Below the pieces are notes generated by a model. That model searched no databases and was not told the DNA's origin. It saw only the letters and a program-made list of their open reading frames with translations. Shown one piece after another: positions 51,718 through 59,478 of a stretch of DNA of 64,000 bases. This DNA is from SbD1 sp039679945 (GTDB lineage Bacteria > Desulfobacterota > Syntrophobacteria > Syntrophobacterales > Syntrophobacteraceae). Made by a program: the position numbers and the translations under genes. Where the stretch lies: the NCBI GenBank assembly GCA_039679945.1, contig JBDKTY010000187.1:38084-102083 (forward strand), read 5' to 3'. How positions within the stretch are numbered: position 1 is the stretch's first letter; the number at the start of each line of letters is the position of its first letter.

Positions 51718-52026
51718 TCAATCCTCGAATGGTTCAAACCGTCTGCGAGTCATCTCCATATGGCCGGCGACCTCGGGCGCCGTCCGCGGTCTCCCGGTTC
51801 GGCCCTCGTCATAAAGCCCCTTGGGACCTTCCGCTTCGAATTTTCGTATCCACGCGCGCACCGTTGCCGGACTGACCTCGAAAAGCGCGGCAATTCTTGG
51901 CACGGCCCATTGCTTCGCGGAAAGGAGTACCATGTGAGCGCGCTGGCTCACGCGCCCGATCTCCCGCCGCTTCATTTCTCTGAGTTCCTGGTATTCTTCC
52001 GTGGCCAACGGTCTTACATAGAGCAT
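51718..52026 (-). CDS. IS630-like N-terminal helix-turn-helix protein, solitary
   Basis: 102 residues from the ATG at 52026, fixed by GGGAGGTGCC just upstream. The sequence matches the N-terminal DNA-binding part of IS630-type transposases: RAHMVLLSAKQWAVPRIAALFEVSPATVRAWIRKFEAEG, followed by GLYDEGRTGRPR. The DDE catalytic domain (about 200 more residues) is missing and no terminal repeats are evident. It is either a transposase remnant or a domesticated regulator. It is the last gene on the minus-strand side of PEP-synthase-like copy 3, 51 bases after its stop, so it could be co-transcribed. Confidence 0.7.
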   Translation of the reverse strand: MLYVRPLATEEYQELREMKRREIGRVSQRAHMVLLSAKQWAVPRIAALFEVSPATVRAWIRKFEAEGPKGLYDEGRTGRPRTAPEVAGHMEMTRRRFEPFED

Positions 52027-52076
52027 GGCACCTCCCGGTTCCGGTGATTTAAATGCCTGGGATAACTCACCATGTC

Positions 52077-54758
52077 TCACTTCCCATTCCCGGACAATCT
52101 CTCCAGGCCGTAATCACCACTCAGGAAGGCATCCTTGAGCAAAGAAACGGATTCTTCATCCGCCATTGCCGCATCCATCTGCCTGAAAAACTGAAAAAGC
52201 GAACCGACCATCTCCAGTTGTGTGATCATTTCCTCTTTGGCCGCCTTGCTCAGCCGCGCGGTTACCATGTCGTGGCTAACCAGCACGGAAAAACCGTATT
52301 CCTTGAGAATCGCGCCTATTGCCCGTGTTCTGCGGTTTCTGCGGAGGTAATCCGCCGCGCCCCCCCTGAACAGTATGCTTATGTAATTCTTGTTGGATAA
52401 GTTGCCACAGTAAGTGTCCACCACGCTGAAGTGGTACCCGACCCTGGCCGAGTAGTTCACATAGTTGTCCGAGATTATGGCATAGCAGGGCTCGCGGAAT
52501 GACTGCTCATTTTCCGGACTGGTCATGGCATGGCGCATCATTACGGAAAAAAAGCCTTTCATGTCCATGGGCCTCGGGCCGAAGCGTGGTATCTTCTCGT
52601 GCAGCATTCCCTTGATAAGGGCGCGGAAGGGGGCGGACGCAATATGGGAGGGCCTGACTTTTCGCTTTTCGGTTGTTCCCCGGAGTCCGCCGCCCAAATC
52701 CACGATGTAGAGGTCAATGGGCAGGAAGACGTCGAGTTGAAAACTCACGCCCCTAAGGTCACCCACATTTTCCCCCAACATGAACATTTCGCGGTATGAC
52801 ATTTCGTGTACAAACCTGGCAATATCATGCAGTGTGGCGCAGTTGGCGGCCGAGAAGGCATTTGATCCCGGATCTGTCAGATTGAGGGGGGCAACGTGTT
52901 TAAGAACCAGCTCAAGCAGATTGGACTCCGGGCTGAGCAGTTTGCCCGGGGCGCCGCTAAGCCCTTCACCGTTGTCTTCGTCTTTCGCGATCAGTTCGGG
53001 TACTTCTCCCCCATATACAAAGCCACTGTTGGCGTCGACAGTCACGATCCGGCCGGCTGGAAGTTCGCGCGTGGCTACTCCCGTGTTTACAAGCGTTGGC
53101 ACGCGAAATTCCCTGGTCAGGGATGCCATGTGGCCCGTGGTGCTGCCAACGTCGGTCACAATGGCACGAGCCTTGGACATCAGCCGCACGAACTTCGGCG
53201 AAGAGCGGCGTGCCACCAGCACCGCGCCCTCGGGAAAAGAATCGAGGTCGCCATCCGAATCCGCATGCGCAACCGGGCCCACGCCCACACCGGGACATGC
53301 GGTCTCTCCGGCGCCCAGCAGCAGATGTGCTCCGGGCAGGGGTGCTCCGGTGCCGGCATGATGCCCGGTCAGACGCAGCGGGCGGGACTGCAGTATCGTG
53401 AGGCGGCGATTCTTATCGATTGCCCATTCGATGTCCCGCGGAGTTCCGAAATGGGTTTCAATTCTCAATGCATGGCGTGCAAGCTCGAGGGCCTCATCAT
53501 CACTCAGCGTCGGCTCCGCGGCTTCGGCGGGAGAGAGTTCTTCCTCCACCACTCCGTCAGCTTCAGCGAGACCGGAGCGAAACTCCTGGCGCGATTGCAT
53601 ACGAGAAAGCTCCGATTTCCCACCGCCGCGCGGGACAAATAAAACCTCCGGTGAAATGCGGCCGTCCACGAGGGGGAGCCCCAGTCCCTTCACCGCCTGT
53701 ATGAGCATCATTCCGGAATCGGGGTGGTTCGGATCTTTCGTATAGATGACTCCGCTCGCTTCGGCATCTATCATGGCGATACAGCCAACCGCCATCTCCG
53801 CTGATTCTCCCGCAATCTCATGAAGAATCCTGTAGTGAACCGCTTCGGGGGAATAGAGGCTGGCGAGGACTCGAAGATAGGCCTGGCGGAGGTTTTCCCG
53901 TGAGACATTCAGAAGCGAAAGGAACTGACCGGCAAAGGAATACTCACTATCCTCCCCCACCGCGCTGGAACGTACGGCAACCGGGTTGGCGCCACCGTCT
54001 TCACGGGAGCAGAACCTGGAGTATCCATCAAGAATAGCGCTTTCGAGTTCGGGTGGCAGCTTGAGTTGAAGAATCTGCTCCTGCAATTGCGAACTCAATT
54101 CCGGAGCGCTCTCGACGGTGTTCAACTCAAGATGCTTATCCTGAATCCAGGAGTGCAGTCCTCCACTTTCAACGAGCAGCCGATATCCTTGCGTTGTTAC
54201 AACCATGCCGTGCGGTATGGGCAAGCCAAGCTTCGTTCGCAACTCACCCAGATTTGCCATTTTGCCTCCGACCAGGTCCGCATGGATGCATGATACATCG
54301 TCCAGATTCATGACCAGCCTGGATGCGGGAACCGCGTCATAAGGTTCCTCCATCGCCGCGGTCAGGGTCGAGGAGATGAGGGTCAATCGATCCCGAAGGA
54401 CGGGGTACCTGTTTCCGGATATGGCATTGAGGCTTTCGACCATGGAATAAATATCGGCTATGGCCCGAATGACTCTGCGCGTGATGAAGTCACGGTCAAA
54501 GAATTCGAGTCCCAGACGCTTGTTCTCGAGATCGCCCAGGGATTCCAAAAAACTATTGTTGGCCGAGAGGAGTTTTCGAAACTCGGCATGGTAGACCTTG
54601 AGACGCGAAATCTGCATGGACTGGTCCACCGACGTATCGGACCAGAGCCCGATCGCGTCCAGGAAATAAAGGACGTACCGGGACAACCGGCTGATCACTC
54701 GTTTGAATAGTGCAGCCTCTTGAGTGTGTTCATTACTCGAAGGATCGCGTTGATCCAT
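52077..54758 (-). CDS. PEP-synthase-like phosphotransferase with novel C-terminal domain, copy 3
   Basis: 893 residues with the same layout as copies 1 and 2. Helical N-terminus (1-150, with LLSANNSFLESL like copy 2), ATP-grasp (GGKMANLGELRT, VRSSAVGEDS, RDIEWAIDKN, LQSRPL), swivel domain with His543 in GSTTGHMASLTREF, and a C-terminal domain with NYISILFRGGAADYLRR and RQMDAAMA. No PEP/pyruvate barrel is visible. It is the seventh gene of the TauE 3 operon, 59 bases after a receiver gene. ATP-dependent phosphorylation of His543 is expected; the acceptor is unknown. Confidence 0.88.
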   Translation of the reverse strand: MDQRDPSSNEHTQEAALFKRVISRLSRYVLYFLDAIGLWSDTSVDQSMQISRLKVYHAEFRKLLSANNSFLESLGDLENKRLGLEFFDRDFITRRVIRAIADIYSMVESLNAISGNRYPVLRDRLTLISSTLTAAMEEPYDAVPASRLVMNLDDVSCIHADLVGGKMANLGELRTKLGLPIPHGMVVTTQGYRLLVESGGLHSWIQDKHLELNTVESAPELSSQLQEQILQLKLPPELESAILDGYSRFCSREDGGANPVAVRSSAVGEDSEYSFAGQFLSLLNVSRENLRQAYLRVLASLYSPEAVHYRILHEIAGESAEMAVGCIAMIDAEASGVIYTKDPNHPDSGMMLIQAVKGLGLPLVDGRISPEVLFVPRGGGKSELSRMQSRQEFRSGLAEADGVVEEELSPAEAAEPTLSDDEALELARHALRIETHFGTPRDIEWAIDKNRRLTILQSRPLRLTGHHAGTGAPLPGAHLLLGAGETACPGVGVGPVAHADSDGDLDSFPEGAVLVARRSSPKFVRLMSKARAIVTDVGSTTGHMASLTREFRVPTLVNTGVATRELPAGRIVTVDANSGFVYGGEVPELIAKDEDNGEGLSGAPGKLLSPESNLLELVLKHVAPLNLTDPGSNAFSAANCATLHDIARFVHEMSYREMFMLGENVGDLRGVSFQLDVFLPIDLYIVDLGGGLRGTTEKRKVRPSHIASAPFRALIKGMLHEKIPRFGPRPMDMKGFFSVMMRHAMTSPENEQSFREPCYAIISDNYVNYSARVGYHFSVVDTYCGNLSNKNYISILFRGGAADYLRRNRRTRAIGAILKEYGFSVLVSHDMVTARLSKAAKEEMITQLEMVGSLFQFFRQMDAAMADEESVSLLKDAFLSGDYGLERLSGNGK

Positions 54759-54817
54759 TTCGCCAACTCGATTGGCCTATGTGGTTGACAATTTAGCGAA
54801 CCGGTTCCCCATACTGG

Positions 54818-55231
54818 TCATAAGGGGCAGAATGAGCGGTCCTGTTCGGGCCTTCCTGCACTGCAACACGCGGCGGCGGCGATAACATCTACCAGTTTGA
54901 GAATAGGGAAGGGTTTGAGAAGATAAGCGTAGGCTCCCGATTTGAGTGTGTCCTCCTCGTCAGTAATGGAGAAATGTCCGGTAAGCAGAATCACTTGCGT
55001 CGAGGGAGCAAAGCGCTTTATCTCGCCAAGGACCTGAATACCGCTCATGCCCGGCATCTTTATATCAAGGACGACTACATCGAAATGCTCCCCATCCATC
55101 ATTGAAAGCGCCGACAGCCCGTCTTCCACGCATTCCACTTCATAGCCTCGGCGAGAGAGAACCCTGGAGAGATATACCGTAAATTCGACCTCGTCATCCG
55201 CGAGGAGGACCTTGATCCGATCGGTCATCAT
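54818..55231 (-). CDS. Receiver-only response regulator (TauE locus 3)
   Basis: 137 residues (ATGs at 55231 and 55228). Receiver with LLADDEVEF, phosphoacceptor Asp56 in VLDIKMPGMSG, LLTGHFS and Lys in LLKPFPI. The tail is short and Cys-rich (AAAACCSAGRPEQDRSFCPL). It overlaps or abuts the upstream membrane-protein gene and precedes PEP-synthase-like copy 3, repeating the receiver-phosphotransferase order of copy 2. Confidence 0.9.
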   Translation of the reverse strand: MMTDRIKVLLADDEVEFTVYLSRVLSRRGYEVECVEDGLSALSMMDGEHFDVVVLDIKMPGMSGIQVLGEIKRFAPSTQVILLTGHFSITDEEDTLKSGAYAYLLKPFPILKLVDVIAAAACCSAGRPEQDRSFCPL

Positions 55232-55878
55232 TATAGTCTCGCTCTCTCCTTGAGCAGCCGTATCAGTTTGCGAGCACTCCTCTTTCGAACGGTATGTATC
55301 AATATCGGGTTATCACTCGGCGAGGCTCCGGCCGGCCAGACCTCGACCCAGCGGGTAGGCAGCAACAAAGCATGCAAAATACCCAGGGTCCCAAGCCCGA
55401 CAAGCACGGGAGCCGTAAACGAAAGCCAATCAAAGAAGAGCACCGCGGTAGCGCAGAGTACGGCGCCCACTGCCGCCTCACCCATCCGGTACTGCCGCCT
55501 CGACCGCAGATTGCCGATCCGGTCGAGCTTCATTTGACTCACGACGGTTGCATCGCGCTTGTCGGCGGTCGGGGGCTGTCCCGGCAGTACGGTGGACTCT
55601 AACTGCAGAAGGCGCTGATCTGTCAGGAACACACTGGTCGCCTGCTGCTCGGGTTCCTTGAGCAGCGACTGCGTTACCTTGAAGTGTGAACTGATAGTGT
55701 GGTGCTCGGCAATCAGACCCTCACCCTCCGCAAGTTTGCGTTCGATGACCGCACGGTAAAGGTCTACCGTTCTTTCCGCTATTTGACGCTGGAAGGCGCG
55801 TTCCGTAACGTCCCCCACCGTGCGGTCAACGAAGAGCTTTGCAATTCCGCGCCTTATTGAGTCAACATCAGTCGTCAT
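55231..55878 (-). CDS. Hypothetical protein with central membrane helices (TauE locus 3)
   Basis: 215 residues from the ATG at 55878, which overlaps the end of the 62-63-residue gene by 11 bases; an upstream start at 55911 lacks a ribosome-binding site. The N-terminal 130 residues are charged and helical, probably coiled (RTVDLYRAVIERKLAEGEGL). Two hydrophobic segments follow (about 136-155 and 160-178), then a basic tail (RKRSARKLIRLLKERARL). No known family. It is in the TauE 3 operon between a small membrane protein and a receiver gene. Confidence 0.65.
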   Translation of the reverse strand: MTTDVDSIRRGIAKLFVDRTVGDVTERAFQRQIAERTVDLYRAVIERKLAEGEGLIAEHHTISSHFKVTQSLLKEPEQQATSVFLTDQRLLQLESTVLPGQPPTADKRDATVVSQMKLDRIGNLRSRRQYRMGEAAVGAVLCATAVLFFDWLSFTAPVLVGLGTLGILHALLLPTRWVEVWPAGASPSDNPILIHTVRKRSARKLIRLLKERARL

Positions 55879-56059
55879 ACGGATAAGACCCGGGTGAAGT
55901 TGACGCCGCATGGAGGCTAGGCGTCAGAGTAAGAAGGACAGCGCACCCAATAACGAAACCCACGACAAAGAGCATCCAGGGGTCCCACTGCACGATGGTG
56001 CACTCGTAGAGCTGCCAGGCAAGAAATCCATACAGGACAATATTTGCAAGGATCTGCAT
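55868..56059 (-). CDS. Small two-helix membrane protein (TauE locus 3)
   Basis: 63 residues, supported by a strong AAGGAG ribosome-binding site. Two hydrophobic segments (about 3-20 and 27-47) are separated by CTIVQWDPW. The tail is short and polar. Family not recognised. Its stop overlaps the next start (ATGACGACTGA), which implies translational coupling. Compare the 66-residue two-helix protein in TauE locus 1. Confidence 0.75.
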   Translation of the reverse strand: MQILANIVLYGFLAWQLYECTIVQWDPWMLFVVGFVIGCAVLLTLTPSLHAASTSPGSYPYDD

Positions 56060-56075
56060 AATGAATTCTCCTTAG

Positions 56076-56189
56076 TTAAGAGAGCAGTGCTTCGCGCAGC
56101 CAGAAGACGTATATCAGAGATGCCAGTCCAAGCGATATGGCCAGCAGAAGTATCCAGTAGCCCAACATCGATTCTATCAGTGCCTTCAT
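56076..56189 (-). CDS. 37-residue single-helix membrane protein (TauE locus 3)
   Basis: A short frame with a good AGAAAGGAT ribosome-binding site nine bases before the ATG at 56189. It encodes MKALIESMLGYW, a hydrophobic helix (about 12-29) and the tail FWLREALLS, then stops at 56076. It lies between the permease and the 63-residue gene, with 16 bases to the latter. Size and topology suggest a transporter micro-subunit or regulator, like other small proteins found beside transporters. Confidence 0.7.
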   Translation of the reverse strand: MKALIESMLGYWILLLAISLGLASLIYVFWLREALLS

Positions 56190-56285
56190 TGTTGCATCCT
56201 TTCTCTGAGTTAATCTTTCCTCCACCTTGCCGATCGCGAAAAACCCGGTGAAGGGGGACTCGAGCCGATCGTGCCGAGCGAGGAG

Positions 56286-57353
56286 CTATGCCGATACGAC
56301 CAGTGAAGGAATCCAGGGCGGCACCCATTTCCCCTGTCGAAACCGGACAGCGAATACGACAAGTGAGACTATAAAGAAGCAGAGGAAGATCATCTCTCCT
56401 AGCGTGAACACAACCGCCGCGAAGTTGAGGACCTCGAACTTGGCTCCCGATAAGATGTAGACGAGTCTCAGGAAGGCGCCGACGGTGGCGAGAATGAGCG
56501 AGTAGCTCAGGATATAGCGAATCGCGGGTCCGCGCACATACGAGGTCGCGATACTTCCGAACTGCGCGCCGAACATGGCGCCAACAATCATGAAAAGCAC
56601 CGCGATCATATCCACGTTGCCCATCATAGACTGCCTCAGCGCGCCGTAACCACCCGATACCACTATTTCAAGCAGGTCCGTGCCGACCGCGATATGCGTC
56701 GTCGCTCCAACTATGTAAACCAGGGCGGGCACCCGGATGAAGCCGCCGCCCACGCCAAAGAAGCCGGCGAGTACGCCGGTCGAGATCCCGACCAGGACGA
56801 TGACCCACATGGAAATAACAAGCCTGGCCGTGCGACACCGCACGATGGGATAGAGCTTGATGGACTGGAATAACTTGGGGAGACTGCTTGTGCTCAGTTC
56901 ACGGCCTACGGTCTTGCCTTCGGAGGAAAGCTGATTGATTTTTTTCTGAGCCCTGTGTGTCTCGATCTGTGTATAGAGAAAAAGGCCGATCATGATGGCA
57001 ACCGAGGCCATGAGAAGCACGACCCCGGATAGCCCCAGTGCTTTGGTATAACTGAGCAGTCTGACACCCATTTCCACGCCCAGCATAGTGCCGCCGACCA
57101 TCGCCAGGCCGAGCGTCCAGTCGATATTGCCGAGCTGCCGGTGCCGAACCGTTGCGATCACGGCTTTACCGGCGATATGCGTCATGTCGATACCCGAGGC
57201 CATATATCCTGGAAAACCGAACACGATGAGAGCGGGCGTGACCATGTACCCGCCTCCAACTCCGATGAAACCTCCGACGATACCGACCGTAAACCCCGTC
57301 AGCATAAGTAGAAAGAGTGGGGCATGTATACCGGCTATTGCGAAATCAAACAT
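56286..57353 (-). CDS. TauE/SafE-family anion permease (locus 3)
   Basis: 355-residue inner-membrane permease of about eight helices with two family repeats: VGGFIGVGGGYMVTPALIVFG and LAGFFGVGGGFIRVPALVYIVG. The signature after each repeat (GIDMTHIAGKAVIATVRH; GTDLLEIVVSGGYG) is close to the locus 1 permease. GGAGGAGGAG precedes the start. It lies 17 bases downstream of the 186-residue membrane protein gene. Expected role: transport of sulfite, sulfate-like or organosulfonate anions; unproven. Confidence 0.92.
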   Translation of the reverse strand: MFDFAIAGIHAPLFLLMLTGFTVGIVGGFIGVGGGYMVTPALIVFGFPGYMASGIDMTHIAGKAVIATVRHRQLGNIDWTLGLAMVGGTMLGVEMGVRLLSYTKALGLSGVVLLMASVAIMIGLFLYTQIETHRAQKKINQLSSEGKTVGRELSTSSLPKLFQSIKLYPIVRCRTARLVISMWVIVLVGISTGVLAGFFGVGGGFIRVPALVYIVGATTHIAVGTDLLEIVVSGGYGALRQSMMGNVDMIAVLFMIVGAMFGAQFGSIATSYVRGPAIRYILSYSLILATVGAFLRLVYILSGAKFEVLNFAAVVFTLGEMIFLCFFIVSLVVFAVRFRQGKWVPPWIPSLVVSA

Positions 57354-57370
57354 CGTCTCCTCCTCCAGGC

Positions 57371-57931
57371 TCAGTGGGCGCCTTCGTAGTGTTTAATTTT
57401 CTGCAGCTTGATACCCATCATGTCGGTAAATCCCTCCGCCATATAGCCGAGCGTGAGCCCCATGCCGATTACCATGAAGAGGTTCTGCACGCCTGACCAG
57501 GGATTGGTATGGATACCCTTGTGCTTGAAGGAGTCCTTATACTTGAAGCCTTTTGCTTCCTTGGTTTCAGTCGGAACGGTCACCTTGAGGCTATTGCCAT
57601 CGAGGGTGGCCCTCTTACCCTCCTTGATTATCTTCTCGCTGATGATCCCATTGCAGTTTTGCGGCAGGCGATCGCCCTTCTTGACCTTGACTGCCTGCAG
57701 TCCGCTGATTGCCGCGAACGATCCGATCTCCAATACAGCCGGCTTTTCCTTTGTCGCGTTCCTGAAGGTGTCCGCATTGATCGCGTAACCGTCCTGGTTG
57801 GCCTCCCAATAGTACCAGGTGATCATCTGCCCCGAGCTGTAGCTGTGCCATGTGTAATACACCAGGGCGACTGCCAGAATCCCCCAGACTAGAAACTTGA
57901 TAGTGCCTTTTGTCTTTGCCGGATCGGCCAT
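57371..57931 (-). CDS. Membrane protein, proposed TauE partner (locus 3)
   Basis: 186 residues from the ATG at 57931, fixed by GGAGGGGAACGA; the open frame to 58021 is upstream noise. One N-terminal helix (about 10-28), an external region of about 110 residues containing CNGIISEKIIKEGKRATLDG, and a C-terminal helix (about 150-172) ending in TDMMGIKLQKIKHYEGAH. Family not recognised. The terminal helix and G-I-x-L tail resemble the locus 1 and locus 2 neighbours of TauE. First gene of the TauE 3 operon. Confidence 0.75.
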   Translation of the reverse strand: MADPAKTKGTIKFLVWGILAVALVYYTWHSYSSGQMITWYYWEANQDGYAINADTFRNATKEKPAVLEIGSFAAISGLQAVKVKKGDRLPQNCNGIISEKIIKEGKRATLDGNSLKVTVPTETKEAKGFKYKDSFKHKGIHTNPWSGVQNLFMVIGMGLTLGYMAEGFTDMMGIKLQKIKHYEGAH

Positions 57932-58000
57932 TTCGTTCCCCTCCTTCGTTCCTGTTATTTGCGTCGACACCATGACCTGCCCCGCCGCCTGGATTGGGAC

Positions 58001-58036
58001 TTTTGCACAAGAGTTTTGCACTATTGTGCAAAACTC
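58001..58036. promoter_or_regulatory. Long perfect palindrome upstream of TauE locus 3
   Basis: Two 11-base arms, GAGTTTTGCAC (58011-58021) and its exact complement GTGCAAAACTC (58026-58036), surround a TATT spacer. A further half-site TTTTGCAC lies at 58001-58008. The element is 80-105 bases before the first gene of the TauE 3 operon, where an operator or activator site would be expected. No sigma-54 element was found for this operon. Confidence 0.6.
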
Positions 58037-58770
58037 ATCTTGGTGTACTTTTCACAACACTGGCGACAGGCACACACCTAGCCTTTAACCCCGGGAAAAC
58101 AGGGGAATCCCGGGACTGGAAACGGAGTCAAGACGGCGAGAGAAACCAGAAACCGGCATACCGCCGCAATTGCACTTCCCTCGCTGGTGGAAATCCCGAT
58201 GTTGTCGATCGAAACTCCTTGAGATAGCGGCCGCGGCGTTGCCCATGCCGACAGCAGGACACAATGCACTGGCCAGTCATCAAACCGGAACTCCGGGTAG
58301 CCGCACCCGTCGGGCAACAGGCCGGTGCAATGACGACCGCTTTTCAGCCCATATCAAAAACGGGAAATCCCCGCAAAATTCAACCACAAACGCACAACCG
58401 TTAAATGGGCAAATATGTATGGCTAATCTGTAGATTTTGACTCTGAAACAGATAGATCGTGCGGCGAGCAGCGGGCTCACCGGTTTATTTGACGGATGGA
58501 CCACCCTGAAGAGATGCACATCGGGATCAGGAACTGAAAATGCGGGAACTCGGATATTTTAATGATCCGGTGGCATTTATGCCTCTTCGGTATCAAGAAA
58601 ACCACAACGCCATGGAACTGTCAATAATTTTATGAGAAAAGTGCAAAAAAATTATTTGATCGTTATCCATAAAGCCTTTAACAACAATACTTTTACTGAA
58701 TACCTGTCCATAATGACTTATCGTCATGTGCACAACACTATTTCACAAATATCAGTTCGCACAACAAGAA

Positions 58771-58786
58771 TGTGCCATATAGCACA
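58771..58786. promoter_or_regulatory. CRP/FNR-like dyad
   Basis: TGTGC-CATATA-GCACA has the five-six-five layout of CRP-family sites. It is about 840 bases from the TauE 3 operon and 480 bases from the lysine-rich gene, so its target is unclear. Confidence 0.35.
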
Positions 58787-59157
58787 ATCTGAGCCTCAGG
58801 CTGCCTCCGTAGCCGGCGGCGCCACCCCCGCGAGTCGCGAGGCGAGTATTATGGACCCTCTTGTGATGCTGGTTGCAAGTGCGAGACGACCATGGGGCGG
58901 TCTCAATAGACGGAGTTGCCCGCTCGGCGGTCCTGGCGCGCGTTTGTGAGTGGCCCGTGAAAGGACAGGGCCATGGGTGGGAACAGGGGGATACCGAAGG
59001 TATGTCAGGCAGGATGATAAGATCGGCCGCCATTCCGGGTATGGAGCATGGCGGCCTTCGAACATGGAACCAGGTACCCGAGACGATAGCACGGATACTC
59101 ATTGATGAGTCGTGTCCCGGAAGATCACGGGATTGTGTCGGTTCCGGGCGGTATTGC

Positions 59158-59262
59158 TCAGGATTTGCTTTCTTTCTTCGACTTCTTCTCGGCCCGCTTT
59201 TCCTTCATTGTCTTCGCCGGTTTTTTCTTTGTCTCTTTTTTGGTATCGGTACTCTTACTCAT
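59158..59262 (-). CDS. Lysine-rich 34-residue small protein
   Basis: Very short gene with a strong GGAGAGG ribosome-binding site seven bases before the ATG at 59262. The product starts MSKSTDTKKETKKKPAK and continues MKEKRAEKKSKK; over 40 percent of residues are Lys or Arg. Similar short basic proteins with a TLKEKRA-like centre occur in many proteobacteria, often as unannotated frames. It is likely a nucleic-acid- or ribosome-associated peptide; function unknown. It lies downstream of the cold-shock gene on the same strand, separated by a terminator. Confidence 0.7.
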   Translation of the reverse strand: MSKSTDTKKETKKKPAKTMKEKRAEKKSKKESKS

Positions 59263-59419
59263 GATGTCCTCTCCATGATTCCCGGTCTAAGCCGCTGAAT
59301 TTACTCACACGCCGTTTCAGCCCTTCATCTTGATGTGTAGCAGGTTTGCGTGAGAGGGTCAATAAGGATTGTAATCTGGAGACTACCGGGGAAGGACCGA
59401 CTGGACGGAAAGCCGAGAA

Positions 59420-59453
59420 AAACGAACAGGGCCGGAGATGTCTCTCCGACCCT
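59420..59453 (-). terminator. Terminator of the cold-shock gene
   Basis: On the minus strand AGGG-T-CGGAGA and TCTCCG-G-CCCT (59453-59428) form a ten-pair stem with one mismatch, followed by GTTCGTTTTTC. It lies 26 bases after the csp stop. Confidence 0.75.
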
Positions 59454-59478
59454 GGGTCATACATGAGTATTAGTGCGT

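Larger units (their letters stand above)
57932..59157. other. Long non-coding stretch with palindromes
   Basis: About 1.2 kb without a supported gene, between the TauE 3 operon (leftward) and the lysine-rich small protein. It becomes strongly AT-rich near 58540-58760. It contains a near-promoter palindrome (58011-58036), a dyad at 58771-58786 and a small dyad ATGAC-TTATC-GTCAT at about 58713-58727. Open frames here lack ribosome-binding sites and recognisable sequence. Confidence 0.5.

Noticed and set aside
32448..54758. Annotation of the three large proteins as true PEP synthases or pyruvate phosphate dikinases
   Set aside because: The C-terminal PEP/pyruvate-binding barrel motifs are not seen; the region is replaced by a different conserved domain.
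58762..58777. Sigma-54 promoter on the minus strand for the TauE 3 operon
   Set aside because: The -24 box TGGCAC is perfect, but the -12 box reads TGTT and the site is more than 800 bases from the operon.
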